A stretch of 64,000 bases of DNA from Chrysogorgia sp. JL179-B06 (GCA_035772405.1 JAYKKM010000374.1:186001-250000); one strand, 5' to 3'; shown: positions 21,334 through 33,059, counted from the first letter of the stretch. Program-made: numbers and translations. The notes: generated by a model not told the origin, from the letters alone.

Positions 21334-23180
21334 CTAAAGCTGCAATCACCAAGACTAATAAAGACAAGGCCATGATAATACACCAATGTGAATCTCTGTA
21401 CATTGTAAATTTCTAAAGGAAAAGTAAATTATGTATTCATCTCAAAGCAATAAGAATGTTAACACAGTTCAGAATACCTTACATACCTAAAGCTACAATC
21501 ACCAAGACCAATAAAGATAAGGCCATGATAATATACCAATGTCAATCTCTGTACATTGTAAATTTCTAAAGGAAAAGTAAATTATGTATTCATCTCAAAG
21601 CAATAAGAATGTTAACACAGTTCAGAATACCTTACATATCTAAAGCTACAATCACCAAGACCAATAAAGACAAGGCCATGATTATACACCAATGTGAATC
21701 TCTGTACATTGTAAATTTCTAAAGGAAAAGTAAATTATGTATTCATCTCAAAGCAATAAGAATGTTAACATAGTTCAGAATACCTTACATATCTAAAGCT
21801 ACAATCACCAAGACCAATAAAGACAAGGCCATGATAATACACCAATGTGAATCTCTGTACATTGTAAATTTCTAAAGGAAAAGTAAATTATGTATTCATC
21901 TCAAAGCAATAAGAATGTTACATAGTTCAGAATACCTTACATATCTAAAGCTACAATCACCAAACCAATAAAGACAAGACCATGATAATACACCAATGTG
22001 AATCTCTGTACATTGTAAATTTCTAAAGGAAAAGTAAATTATGTATTCATCTCAAAGCAATAAGAATGTTAACACAGTTCAGAATACCTTACATACCTAA
22101 AGCTACAATCACCAAGACCAATAAAGATAAGGCCATGATAATATACCAATGTCAATCTCTGTACATTGTAAATTTCTAAAGGAAAAGTAAATTATGTATT
22201 CATCTCAAAGCAATAAGAATGTTAACACAGTTCAGAATACCTTACATATCTAAAGCTACAATCACCAAGACCAATAAAGACAAGGCCATGATTATACACC
22301 AATGTGAATCTCTGTACATTGTAAATTTCTAAAGGAAAAGTAAATTATGTATTCATCTCAAAGCAATAAGAATGTTAACATAGTTCAGAATACCTTACAT
22401 ATCTAAAGCTACAATCACCAAGACCAATAAAGACAAGGCCATGATAATACACCAATGTGAATCTCTGTACATTGTAAATTTCTAAAGGAAAAGTAAATTA
22501 TGTATTCATCTCAAAGCAATAAGAATGTTACATAGTTCAGAATACCTTACATATCTAAAGCTACAATCACCAAACCAATAAAGACAAGACCATGATAATA
22601 CACCAATGTGAATATCTGTGCATTGTAAATTTCTAAAGGAAAAGTAAATTATGTATTCATCTCAAAGCAATAAGAATGTTAACACAGTTCAGAATACCTT
22701 ACATACCTAAAGCTACAATCACCAAGACCAATAAAGATAAGGCCATGATAATATACCAATGTGAATCTCTGTACATTGTAAATTTCTAAAGGAAAAGTAA
22801 ATTATGTATTCATCTCAAAGCAATAAGAATGTTAACACAGTTCAGAATACCTTACATATCTAAAGCTACAATCACCAAGACCAATAAAGATAAGGCCATG
22901 ATTATACACCAATGTGAATCTCTGTACATTGTACATTTCTAAAGGAAAGTAAGTTATGTATTCATCTCAAAGCAATAAGACAGTTAACACAGTTCAGAAT
23001 ACCTTACATACCTAAAACAACAATCACCAAGACCAATAAAGACAAGGCTATGATAATACACCAATGGGAATGACTTGAAAACAGTTGAGTATTACATACA
23101 AACCTAAAGCTACAATACCAAAAGTTGTAAAGGCAAGGCCATGATAATAACCAATGTAAATCACTGGAACGCTCTAAGAG
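21334..23180 (-). repeat. Tandem array of about 13 exon-like units (153 bp)
   Basis: Units of about 151-153 bases repeat about 13 times. Each holds a 79-base block preceded, on the minus strand, by the acceptor-like TTTTCCTTTAG. In phase 0 the block codes a basic start and a hydrophobic helix (CIIMALSLLVLVIVAL). Five units (blocks starting 21487, 22097, 22707, 23012 and 23104) keep a GT donor (TTTAG|GTATG or GTTTG); the others have AT at that place. Units group in fours into a 610-bp higher-order repeat, with CATACC at 21482, 22092 and 22702. The array lies just 3' of the PNP exons. It looks like a TM exon amplified into a satellite. Confidence 0.75.
23104..23163 (-). CDS. Candidate TM exon of the Roco-PNP gene
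   Basis: This is the array copy nearest the PNP exons. With the internal acceptor GTTCCAG and the donor GTTTGTATG it is 60 bases, phase 1 to phase 1. It codes a mostly apolar IYIGYYHGLAFTTFGIVAL that leads in frame into the tail exon at 21096. An outer acceptor (CTCTTAG) is equally visible and would change the frame, so exon choice is uncertain. Confidence 0.3.
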
Positions 23181-23239
23181 AAAAGTAATTAAGTAGGCAA
23201 CGGAGTCATGTATTTGTTAGCAATAAGAAAGTTACAATT

Positions 23240-23400
23240 GACAGTACCTTGTCTTGTATTGCTTGTTTGGTTGATTTCCTCACTCCATTATGCAAGATAG
23301 AAGAACAGTTGAACTAAAACTGCAATCACCAGGAATAATAAAAACAAACTCGAACTGAAATAGTGACATGACGATCTTCAACGTTCTAAAATACAAGTAA
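23240..23400 (-). pseudogene. Diverged TM-exon relative
   Basis: After TTGTATTTTAG the frame entered in phase 1 meets a stop after two residues. The same frame beyond it reads a strong hydrophobic helix (LFLLFLVIAVLVQLFFYLA, then stop). It is related to the array units through the shared GTGATTGCAGTTTTAG end. Either a dead exon, or a stop that gives a soluble isoform. Confidence 0.35.
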
Positions 23401-23732
23401 ATAGACAATATTATTCGGGATCCTTTTTTATTCTTTCACTATCAGTTCTTTCAAAACCAATCATGAAAACGTCTTAACCATACACCTTATCTACTTCTAT
23501 CCATACTTTTCCTTTCTTCTTCCTCCTTCTCCCAGCTCCTTCCATCCCTCCTTCCATCCCTTACCCAAAACTAAACTAACATGTACCATATAATACCACA
23601 GCTAGTTTACACCAATAATATAGAAATATAATGTAAGAGAGAAATGTTTAAATTCTCTATTATACTTCTTATTAATATACAATGGTGATAATTTGAGGCA
23701 TGAGGGATGTGATTCTTACGATATTATTTTAC

Positions 23733-23939
23733 CTGAATGTGATTGGGTTGCTCCTTCACAGTGAGGCCAATCCTTCAAAACAACAGGCTCCTTCAAAATG
23801 TTATTGACAACGGTTGCTGCCATCAAACTGGAAAAACGTCTCCACTCTTTTGTTTCATGTTCGCTATCATCCGCATAATGAGATATTCCTTTGATAATAA
23901 CCCATTCTAATCCCCTATCAAATGCTGCTAGATAAACTC
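23733..23939 (-). CDS. Roco-PNP gene: PNP-like domain, C-terminal exon
   Basis: A 207-base exon, phase 1 in and out, acceptor ATCTTCAG and donor GTAAAA. It reads VYLAAFDRGLEWVIIKGIS, then HYADDSEHETKEW, then RRFSSLMAATVV, the closing strand and helix of the nucleoside phosphorylase / MTA-SAH nucleosidase fold. In enzymes of this fold the IS is normally followed by the catalytic Asp (ISD); here it is His. Joined to the exon at 24737-25414 it completes the domain. Confidence 0.8.
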
Positions 23940-24279
23940 CTGAAGATAAAAAAAAGTGTTTGGTTTTAAAAGAGATACATGTATAATTATAACCCTTGCT
24001 GTAAAAAAGAAAGGTTCTACATTAGTATTTTTCAACTCTATTTATCGTTATTGAAATTCAAGATTTGGCATTTACAGTTGATTATGATTGCATGTTGAGC
24101 AAAATATCAAGTGCTATATCAAGTGCTGTTTTAAAATCCAATCAGGACTAGTTGCAAATATGGAACATGAATTGAAGGCCTTTCCAGCAGGAAAAACTTC
24201 ATGTTGCATGATTTGCAAGTTAAAATATACATTCCTTATGATAAATTGTTTGCTACTCAAGCTTTTAACGCAAACTCGG

Positions 24280-24370
24280 AAAATGTTTCTGAGCCCCAGA
24301 CGGGAATCGAACCCGCAACCTTCATGATCTCCGGTTAGACGCTCTAACCATTGAGCTACCAGAACTCAGA
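24280..24370 (-). mobile_element. tRNA-like SINE (second family), in PNP intron
   Basis: Minus strand has TGGTAGCTCAATGGTTAGAG (box A) and GGGTTCGATTCCCGTCTGGG (box B), followed by GGCTCAGAAACATTTTCTGA. A second partial head is at 24553-24590, and a duplicated flank (AAATTGTTTGCTACTCAAGC) occurs at 24242, 24511 and, inverted, about 24593. More copies in tandem are at 53790-54460. Confidence 0.7.
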
Positions 24371-24736
24371 TGGCAGAACGAAGGCTACGTTGTGTACTAG
24401 TTGCTACGTTCGACATACGTACTACTAATTCAGCAGTCTCGATACGTCTGTATATCTTATCAGAATATATTAAAGTGATTTGCAGCTTGGTTACCATATT
24501 TAATATGATAAATTGTTTGCTACTCAAGCTTTTAACGCAAACTCAGAAAATGTTTCTGAGCCCCAGACGGGAATCGAACCCGCAACCTTAAAAGCTTGAG
24601 TAGCAAACAATTTATCATATTAAATAACCAAGCTGCAAATTACTTTAATATATATACATTCCTGTAGTGAATGTGGGATTATGGATATTCTCCTAAAACT
24701 AAAGGGTTTGTTTTAACAAAGTTTTCAAATTCTGAC

Positions 24737-25414
24737 CTTGGCCTTGCGGATCAATAGCGATGGCTTCAGGAAACTGATGAAGAAATTCTTTGCATTCTTT
24801 AGGAGAATTATTCAAGTCTACGCCAGTCACAATTTCGCTTTCACAATGGACCTTCACGTCATGTGCTTTTTGGTCAAGCAAAGGTGGTTGCCAACCATAA
24901 GCTGCACCCCTGATAAGAGGCCCAATATTCCTAGAAACATCCACTCTACGACTATCCCATTCTGATTCTTCATTAACGGTTTTCTTATTTCCACAGATCA
25001 CAAGTTTTCTTGATATTACCACATCACCAAGTTTTGCTTTGTCTTTCTGCAGCCCAGCACAACTCCCAACAGAGAAGACAACTTTAGGTTTCAAGACATC
25101 AACAGCAGTTCTTACTACATTTTGTGCAGAACCAACATCGGCGGATTCACAATCGCATCTTACCAAAGAGAGTACTATCTTCTCTGCATCATCAACAATT
25201 TCCCTAAAATACAGATATCCAAGTTCTTTGTTGTACATGTAACCCATGGAAGCATTATGGAAGAAGGCAAAGCAACTAAGGAATGCTTCCTCATCTGCTA
25301 CCAACAACAAAACATCAGTGGAGTACTGTTCACAGGATTTCAACAGTGTTTTGACATCTTGCAGCTCTGGAATTACAACACTAATTTCTGGAGGAACATT
25401 CAATTCTGCAATTC
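24737..25414 (-). CDS. Roco-PNP gene: PNP-like domain, N-terminal exon
   Basis: A 678-base exon, phase 1 in and out, acceptor AACTATAG and donor GTCAGA. It codes about 225 residues of nucleoside phosphorylase / MTAN fold. A central strand and turn read VVFSVGSCAGLQKDKAKLGD followed by VVISRKL (the family VGxCGGL...GDVVV region), and the exon ends AIAIDPQGQG where active relatives have a DMEGxG-type motif. The Met-Glu that binds ribose is therefore replaced by Pro-Gln. Known roles of PNP-fold domains fused to immune-type NTPases are as effector modules; here I infer a degenerate or ligand-binding domain. Confidence 0.85.
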
Positions 25415-25744
25415 CTATAGTTATCCAAGAAAAATAATAGCGAATAGTTTTTGGTAATCAAATCAATACAAATTAATTTCTTATTCCAAGGGGAACTTCA
25501 TGTGTGAAATAAAGTCTTGAGAAAAACTCTCTTTGAAGGTGACTGATGTTTATTGAAGCAGCACTGCAGTTTAGATAGTCTACCTTGTTTTTATATACAG
25601 GTACAGGTATGTTTTTCATCACGTGAAAGTGTCAGTTACCACAACCAGTTATCACAACCATCGCGACTACAGTACACGGTACTGTATGCATGTATGCAAA
25701 CCTAGATGATCAACTTGTATAAATATCTATTAATTTAAATACAA

Positions 25745-25865
25745 ATGAAAGATTGGTGTACTGCTGAAATAGTGTGTAGGAGGTCTAATGTTTCAAACAA
25801 AGAGCCTTCGCTCAAAATGTTAGACCTCCTCTTACACACTATTTTGGCAGTACACCAACCTTTCA
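25745..25865. mobile_element. Foldback pair of hammerhead-like terminal repeats
   Basis: GGTGTACTGCTGAAATAGTG and its complement flank two opposed GCCTTCGCTC(A)AAA cores, followed by AGAGTATTTAATTTGTATTTC. Same family as 49800-49980. A single copy follows at 26984-27060. Confidence 0.55.
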
Positions 25866-25934
25866 GAGTATTTAATTTGTATTTCTACACCACCAACGCA
25901 GCACAACACGTTTATATTGATTTAAATACTCTTG

Positions 25935-26485
25935 ACTCTGAAGATTATCAATGCTGAGGCCGTCAAAACATCAGTCACCACCAACAACAGTCTTTCTTAA
26001 AACTAAACCAATCTAGATCATCAACTTCAAACATCTACGAACTGTACTATATGGTAATACCCTTGACTATGAAGATGATCACCACTGAGGCTGTCAAAAT
26101 GTCAGTCTCGACCAACAACAGTCTTTCTTAAAACTAAACCAATATAGATCATCAACTTCAAACATCTACGAACTGTACTATATGGTAATACCCTTGACTA
26201 TGAAGATGATCACCACTGAGGCTGTCAAAATGTCAGTCACCAGCAGCAACAGTCTTTAAAACTACACCAATCTAGATCATCAATTTCAACAAACATCTAC
26301 TGCACTATATGGTAATAGCCTTGACTCTGAAGATGACCACCACTGAGGCTGTCAAAATGTCAGTCACCAAACAACAACAGTCTTTCTCAAGACTACACTA
26401 ACCTAAATGATCAAACTTCAACAAATATTTGCTAATAATCTTGACTTTAAAGATGACCACAACTGGCTGTCAAAACTTCACTTCC
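25935..26485. repeat. Tandem repeat, about 130 bp x 4-5
   Basis: Units contain CTGAGGCTGTCAAAATGTCA, AACAACAGTCTTTCTTAAAA and GATCATCAACTTCAAACATC. Copies become more diverged toward 26485. The same block, as a foldback, is at 30000-30150. It lies in the intron between the PNP exon and the linker exon at 26800. Confidence 0.75.
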
Positions 26486-26799
26486 TATCTACATGTAAAT
26501 ACCTCTATTATTGCCTGTAAAGATAGAGTAGAGTTATATCTTATATTTGCTGTGCAAACAAAGTTTATTTATAAATCTTTACTAAAGGAAAAACATAGAA
26601 AATAAATAAACAAAAGATTAGCAAGGCAACTGATCTCAAAAAGCTTGCGCCAATTACTTTGGGTTCAGGTTGTGTTAAACCCAATGCTGAACATGTTAAT
26701 ATAGGTACATGTACATGTATATAAATACTGTAAACTAAATTCCTAATCACAAAAAGGCTTTGAACCAAAATATTAGTCCATTGTTTTATAATATTTTAC

Positions 26800-26865
26800 C
26801 TGATTGTTTTTTTTCATCAAGAACTGCTACGTTCAACAGATGACATATATCTTTACTTGATACAG
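26800..26865 (-). CDS. Roco-PNP gene: linker exon 3
   Basis: A 66-base exon, phase 1 to phase 1, acceptor TTCCTTATAG and donor GTAAAATAT. It codes VSSKDICHLLNVAVLDEKKQ. It joins in frame to the PNP exon at 25414. It has no recognisable domain and probably acts as a spacer between COR and PNP. Confidence 0.65.
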
Positions 26866-27217
26866 CTATAAGGAAAATCACAAAAAACTCGGACTGTTAA
26901 ACAAATATTTTATTTAATCAAAACACTGGTTTTTTTAATGACCATATTAATGACCATGGTTATGAAATCCTAAAGTTCACTCTCTGATGAAGGACCTTTG
27001 CTCAAAACGTTACACCTCTTACACACTATTCTGGCAGTACACCAATCTTTCAAAGTATTCAATTGTATTTCTACATTGCCAAGGTCCGAATTAGCAAATC
27101 GCAAATTGCGAAGCGATTTTTAAAATTTCGAAAATCTGCGAAGTGATTTTTCTGAGAATTGCGAAGCTGATTTTAAGTAACCAAGTTCACCGTGGATGCA
27201 ACGCAAGTGATGTAAAC

Positions 27218-27303
27218 GTCAATTATAGGACTTAATGATGTTACACTACGTTGTAAGACGTTACGTTACGTTGTAAGACGTTACGCTTCGTTGTAAGACG
27301 TTA
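27218..27303. repeat. 20-bp satellite, left flank of the 7-kb element
   Basis: Four to five copies of GTTGTAAGACGTTACGCTAC-type units, cut by the element inserted at TA 27302-27303. The array resumes at 34358. Confidence 0.85.
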
Positions 27304-27589
27304 CACTCTAAAAACAAGTGTGTAGAAATTACACACATTTTTTTGTCGCCCAAACAGCACACTAGAAGCCGTGTTTTTTAACACGGATGTAAATTAGGTG
27401 TGTAAATTTACACGCTATATCGCGTGTAAACGGCTTGTCGCCCAAACGACACACTATAAGCCGTGTTTTTTTTAATCGTGTTTTTTTACACGCCATGCGT
27501 GCTTTTTTACACACTGTGTGTGTTTTTTTATTCACTGAAGACGTGTTTTTTTACACAGCTTATGGTGTGTAAAATTTTTACAATCAATC

Positions 27590-28840
27590 ACGGAAGATAC
27601 AAAGTATAAACACGCAATCTTAATTTAAAAGACTTTATTTTGGAAAAGTTAAAGATTATATACATTTAATACTTACACACAACACACTTCGTAAAATTAC
27701 GGTCCTTACATATATTTTTTTACTTCTGACAGCAAGACATTGTATTTACTACCACGATAACATATTCTGTTTGCTAACTCCAAGAAACCAAATGCCACGC
27801 GCGAAAGACGAGCCTATCAACAATGGAGGAACAACGAAGACGTTTCAAGACCGCATTCAATATTGTTTCGGTATAATATATCATTTATAGACCGTCCGCT
27901 CGGGGAATTTGTCGACTTTCACAAACGTTCGAACGCCAGCCGTTCGAATGCTAGTAGCCTGCCTTCGAACGCTAGCCTTCGAACGCTAGTAGCAAGCCGT
28001 TCGAACGCTAGTATAGCAAAGCCGTTCGAACGGAACGGCTAGTAGCTAGCAAGCCGTCTAGCAAGCTGATCTAACGAATGATATATTATCATCCCTCGGG
28101 GTAATATTTCGTCGAATTCCCCTCGCTCCGGGTCTATAAATGATATACACTTATATATAATCTTCATTATCACAAACTGTATAGACATATGTCATGAAAG
28201 TGTTTGGCTCACCGGTTTTATAAAATTATAGACCTTTCCATGGTTCTGGCTCGCCAATATCCACGTGCTCCCAGGTATTTTCCTTTAAACCGGCTTAGTT
28301 GTTGAGTAGTTCCTAAAACCTTGTTTCTTGAAACTGTAACGGCGGAGTATCTTTCGGGAAGAAAATCGACAATTCCTTTGGCTCTACAAAGCAACGCAAA
28401 TTACAAATAGATCAGAATTAATATGCTATATCAACTCACCCTAATTATCCTTTCAAAAGACTAGCAAAACACACTATTGCCTTGACGGATTTTAAAATCA
28501 CTTTCTTTTGAACCTTACCTTTCAGTTATCTAATAGTTCTCCCTTTGTTAGAAGTTTCCATTATCGTTCGGTAAAAATATACGTGCAGATCGAAGTTTTC
28601 AGTTTTGAATACAGCGCGATGCTTGAAAAGCATGATCAAACTTATAAAGTGTTGACCAATCACAGAACACTAAATACCACACCTGACTCAGAACTCTGTT
28701 CTGATTGGTTGCGCCAATAATCTGTTCCCCACTAGTCCTGACGTCACTGTGGCAAATGAGGCCATATCAGCTTTCGATCGAGCGAGCAACTTCACGAAGA
28801 GAGGGAGATACAAAACGTGGATGGGATGCATGATTTTCGC
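27590..28840. other. Left interior of the 7-kb element; no gene recognised
   Basis: Includes a GTTCGAACGCTAG-rich tract (about 27920-28050) with many TTCGAA palindromes. It is flanked by two inverted TCATTTATAGACC / GGTCTATAAATGA copies (27883-27895 and 28130-28142). Confidence 0.5.
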
Positions 28841-28856
28841 ATACCGGTTCCTCGAA

Positions 28857-28985
28857 CCACGAAGTGGCGGTATCATGGACTATTGAAAGTGATATTCTTG
28901 CACTGGGTTTTGAAACTCCCATAAATTCATCAAAATTACTTGAAATTGGTACCAAAAAGCAACAAAGACAACAGCTACTCTTCAT
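28857..28985 (+). CDS. Possible exon of the 7-kb element
   Basis: Open frame reading VAVSWTIESDILALGFETP, then NSSKLLEIGTKKQQRQQLLF, ending at a GTAAGTT donor. No recognised family. The acceptor is not defined. Composition is protein-like, and it lies on the same strand as the better supported exons at 30870-31418. Confidence 0.3.
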
Positions 28986-29107
28986 GTAAGTTATTTTTTT
29001 ATTTCATTTTAATAGTTTACAGTGTATTTAAAACAGATTTTGTCACAACTTCTCATAGATTATAATAGTAAATCCAAACAGAAGGTGGAGTCTGGGTAAG
29101 AGTTATA

Positions 29108-29236
29108 CTATAATAATACAATAATATAACAATATAATAATATAATAATAAAATATAATATAATATAATATAATATAATATAATATAATATAACATAACA
29201 TAACATAACATATAATATAATATAATATAATATAAT
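29108..29236. repeat. (TATAA)n repeat
   Basis: Pentanucleotide ATAAT/TATAA tract. More at 29915-29990, 30270-30340 and 30505-30645. Flanking unique sequence (about 29010-29330 and 30176-30440) is duplicated, showing a local segmental duplication of about 1.16 kb spacing. Confidence 0.85.
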
Positions 29237-29339
29237 TGTATTGTATTGATGGTGTATGATGGCTAATTGATGGCGTACTGCAGTAGGATGGCTAATTGAT
29301 GGTGTATCACCATGGCATAATCCATCCATATTACCTGTA

Positions 29340-29850
29340 ATATACCCAGAATCTTATCCCGGCATTACCACCACCATATATACAGAACTCGTGACTAGGC
29401 TCTCGGCAACAGCTTCCGTAGCTCAGTGGTCAGAGCACTGCACTAGCATAGCAGTGTCACGGGTTCAATTCCAGCCAGAAGGCCTTGAAGTTGCATTTTT
29501 CGCAACTGGTCCCGGTTTGGTCTTAAAATGTATGTATTCCAACACTAGAAATTTTCCTTCACCATAAATCCTTTCAACATGTAGTTTGATCGAGTGAAAT
29601 GCCAAATATTACCTGTAATATACCCAGAATCTTATCCTGGCATTACCACCACCATATAATTATACAGAACTTGTGACTAGGGTCTGTAGCTCAGTGGTCA
29701 GAGCAATGCACTATCATCGCAGGGCCGTGGGTTCAACTCCAGCCGGAAGGCCTTGAAGTTGCATTTTAAGCAACTGGTCCCGGTTTGGTCTTAAAATGTA
29801 TGTATTCCAACACTCGAAATTTTCCTTCACCATAAATCCTTTCAACATGT
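29340..29850 (+). mobile_element. Two tandem tRNA-Ala-like SINEs
   Basis: Heads at about 29410-29483 and 29686-29750 show GTAGCTCAGTGGTCAGAGCA and GGTTCAATTCCAGCC or GGTTCAACTCCAGCC, with CTTCCG / CCGGAAG-like ends and an AGC or ATC loop. The tails have the family CCTTTCAACATGTAGTTTGA or a truncated form. Opposite orientation to the array at 31540-32950. Confidence 0.8.
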
Positions 29851-29999
29851 TTTACATAGCCTGATATAAACACGGTAACTGACCAATCACAGCATGCGTA
29901 AGACACAACTTATTTTATAATATAATATAATATAATATAATATAATATATAATATAATATAATATAATATAATATAATATAATATAATATAGTTGATCG

Positions 30000-30150
30000 T
30001 CCAGGTTGTTGTAGTCTTGAGAAAGACTTTGTTGGTGACTGACGGTTCGATGATGACTGCTGCTGAGGCCGTCAAAACGTCTGTCACCAACAATAGTCTT
30101 TCTCAAGAGTCAAGACTACAACAAGCTGGATGATCAACTTCACACATCTA
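30000..30150. mobile_element. Foldback repeat with CTGAGGCCGTCAAAACG core
   Basis: TTGTTGGTGACTGACG pairs imperfectly with CGTCTGTCACCAACAA around a GCTGCTGAGGCCGTCAAAAC centre. It matches the tandem units at 25935-26485. Confidence 0.5.
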
Positions 30151-30869
30151 ATGATACTCCTATACTTCATTTTAATAGTTTACAGTGTATTTAAAACAGA
30201 TTTTGTCACAACTTGTCATAGATTATAATAGTAATTCCAAACAGAAGGTGGAGTCTGGGTAAGAGTTATAATATAATAATATAATATAACAATATAATAT
30301 AATAATAAAATATAATATAATTGTATTGTATTGTATTGTATTGTATTGATGGCATATGATAGCTGGCTAATTGATGGCGTAGGATGGCTAATTGATGGCT
30401 AATTGATGGTGTATCACGATAGCGTAATCAATCCATCTTTTACATAGCCTGATATAAACACAATAACTGCCAATCACAATGTGCGTAAGACACGACTTAT
30501 TTTATAAAATATAATATATAATATAATATAATATATAATATAATATAATATTAATATAATATAAAATAATATAATATAATATAATATATAATATAATATA
30601 ATATACAGTAATATAATATAATATAATGCAATATAATATAATATAATGCATATAAAAAAATGCAATATGTTGCAGAGTTTTCTCATTACTATTACCAGAC
30701 AAATTGTCAGGAACGAAGGCAATTCTGTTCCAGTCAGTTACCCTTTTCATGCCGGACCGTGTCCGGTCGCTTATTTTCAGGCTTGCTCTGGACTACCAAT
30801 GCATTGCCTCTGGGGCCAGGGTAAACATAATTAATAAATTAATTCAAATTGATATATTTATTACTGCAG

Positions 30870-30973
30870 ATGAATGTAATGTAGACCTTAATGATCAATG
30901 ATCATCCTTGTGCAAACATGTTTTATGAGGCACTTGATGTTCATACAAGACTGGACAAATTCATTGCGACCAA
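30870..30973 (+). CDS. Candidate exon of unknown protein in the 7-kb element
   Basis: Between TTACTGCAG and GTAAGTAC. The useful frame reads NDHPCANMFYEALDVHTRLD and KFIATK, leaving two bases that join the A of exon 31088 in frame. A stop lies in this frame near the exon start (about 30882), so the true acceptor may be downstream or the gene may be damaged. Confidence 0.4.
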
Positions 30974-31087
30974 GTAAGTACAAATGTTGATTGTATATTA
31001 ATGAAAATAAAATTCAAAGTACCTAGTGTGGATGGGTAAGTTGCAACCGAGAGTAAACCAACATTGTAATTTGTTTTATTTAAACAG

Positions 31088-31418
31088 AGTTAAATCAACA
31101 ATTATTCATGGAGTCCAATATAGACCTGGTGCTGTCCTTCGACTTGCAGAAATGCAACCAAATGCAGAGCAAGATTATCCTTTGTTTGGACTACTAGAGA
31201 GTATAATTGTGTGGGAGGATGAGAAAATGTTTCTGGTGACTATTTTGGAAACAGTTGGTTTTAAACAACATTACATGGCCTATCATGTGGAAATGACAGA
31301 GGGGAAGACAGTGCTGACATACAACAATTTGCCATGGCATGGTGTTCTACATTGTATTGAAAAAGGAGAACAAAAATTTGTTGTTGACAAAGACACTGCC
31401 AGTGTTGAACTCTTTTAA
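31088..31418 (+). CDS. Unknown protein, C-terminal exon, inside the 7-kb element
   Basis: Follows TTGTTTTATTTAAACAG and ends with TAA at 31416-31418, about 110 residues. It reads VKSTIIHGVQYRPGAVL, PLFGLLESIIVWEDEKMFLV and ETVGFKQHYMAYHVE. This looks like a compact all-beta C-terminal domain of the type seen in uncharacterised transposon-linked animal proteins, but I cannot name it. It is clearly protein-like, in frame with the exon at 30870, and is the best coding evidence in the 7-kb element. Confidence 0.55.
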
Positions 31419-31539
31419 CATATTATCCAATGTTTAATGTGTATAATATATAACATATAATTTATTATAATATATGTATATTATAAAACCACTGAAAATC
31501 TTATTGCAGGAAACAAATTATTAGTATATATATATATAT

Positions 31540-32950
31540 AATATAGGTTCTAAGGATTTATGGTGAAGGAAAATTTCGAATTATACATTTTAAGACCAAA
31601 CCGGGACGAGTTGTGAAAAATGCAACTTAGCGGCCTCCTGGCTGGAATTGAACCCGCAACCCTGCAATGGTAGTACAGTGCTCTGACCACTGAGCTACGG
31701 AAGCCGTTGCGGAGAGCCTAGTCACGAGTTCTGTATATTAATATATGGTGGTGGTAATGCCGGGATAAGATTCTGGGTATATTATAGGTAATATTTGGCA
31801 TTCACTCGATCAAACTACATGTTGAAAGGATTTATGGTGAAGGAAAATTTCGAGTGTTGGAATACATACATTTTAAGACCAAACCGGGACCAGTTGCGAA
31901 AAATGCAACTTCAAGGCCTTCCGGCTGGAATTGAACCCACGACCCTGCGATGCTAGTGCAGTGCTCTGACCACTGAGCTATGGAAGCCGTTGCCGAGAGC
32001 CTAGTCACGAGTTCTGTATATATGGTGGTGGTAATGCCGGGATAAGATTCTGGGTATATTATAGGTAATATTTGGCATTCACTCGATCAAACTACATGTT
32101 GAAAGGATTTATGTTGAAAGGATTTATGGTGAAGGAAAATTTCGAGTGTTGGAATACATACATTTTAAGACCAAACCGGGACCAGTTGCAAAAATGCAAC
32201 TTCAAGGCCTTCCGGCTGGAATTGAACCCACGACCCTGCGATGCTAGTGCAGTGCTCTGACCACTGAGCTATGGAAGCCGTTGCCGTGAGCCTAGTCACA
32301 AGTTCTGTATATATGGTCGTGGTAATGCCGGGATAAGATTCTGGGTATATTATAGGTAATATTTGGCATTCACTCGATCAAACTACATGTTGAAAGGATT
32401 TATGGTGAAGGAAAATTTCGAGTGTTGGAATACATACATTTTAAGACCAAACCGGGACCAGTTGCAAAAAATGCAACTTCAAGGCCTTCCGGCTGGAATT
32501 GAACCCACGACCCTGCGATGCTAGTGCAGTGCTCTGACCACTGAGCTATGGAAGCCGTTGCCGTGAGCCTAGTCACAAGTTCTGTATATATGGTGGTGGT
32601 AATGCTGGTGGTAATGCTGGGATAAGATTCTGGGTATATTATAGGTAATATTTGGCATTCACTCGATCAAACTACATGTTGAAAGGATTTATGGTGAAGG
32701 AAAATTTCGAGTGTTGGAATACATACATTTTAAGACCAAACCGGGACCAGTTGCAAAAAATGCAACTTCAAGGCCTTCCGGCTGGAATTGAACCCACGAC
32801 CCTGCGATGCTAGTGCAGTGCTCTGACCACTGAGCTATGGAAGCAGTTGCCGTGAGCCTAGTCACAAGTTCTGTATATATGGTGGTGGTAATGCTGGGAT
32901 ATTACAGGTACTAAGGATTTATGGTGAAGGAAAATTTCAAGTGTTGGAAT
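31540..32950 (-). mobile_element. Array of five tRNA-Ala-like SINE units
   Basis: Five minus-strand heads (about 31632-31705, 31918-31988, 32210-32280, 32486-32557, 32776-32845) repeat at about 285-290 bp. Each shows TAGCTCAGTGGTCAGAGCAC and GGGTTCAATTCCAGCCGGAA on the minus strand, with tail and linker (GATAAGATTCTGGGTATATT). Middle copies are nearly identical, so the array grew by tandem duplication rather than separate insertions. Confidence 0.85.
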
Positions 32951-33059
32951 ATATAGATTTTAAGACCAAACCAGGCGAGTTGCGAAAAATGCAACTTAGT
33001 GACTAGGCTCTGGTCAACTGCACTGGCATCATATTAAATTACTGTTTTAAATCTACAGC

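Noticed and set aside
21334..23180. CRISPR-like array
   Set aside because: Units are about 153 bp and nearly identical throughout, with no unique spacers, in an animal genome.
31632..32845. Cluster of functional tRNA-Ala genes
   Set aside because: Anticodon stem has mismatches, the acceptor ends pair imperfectly and every head carries the same SINE tail, so these are tRNA-derived repeats.
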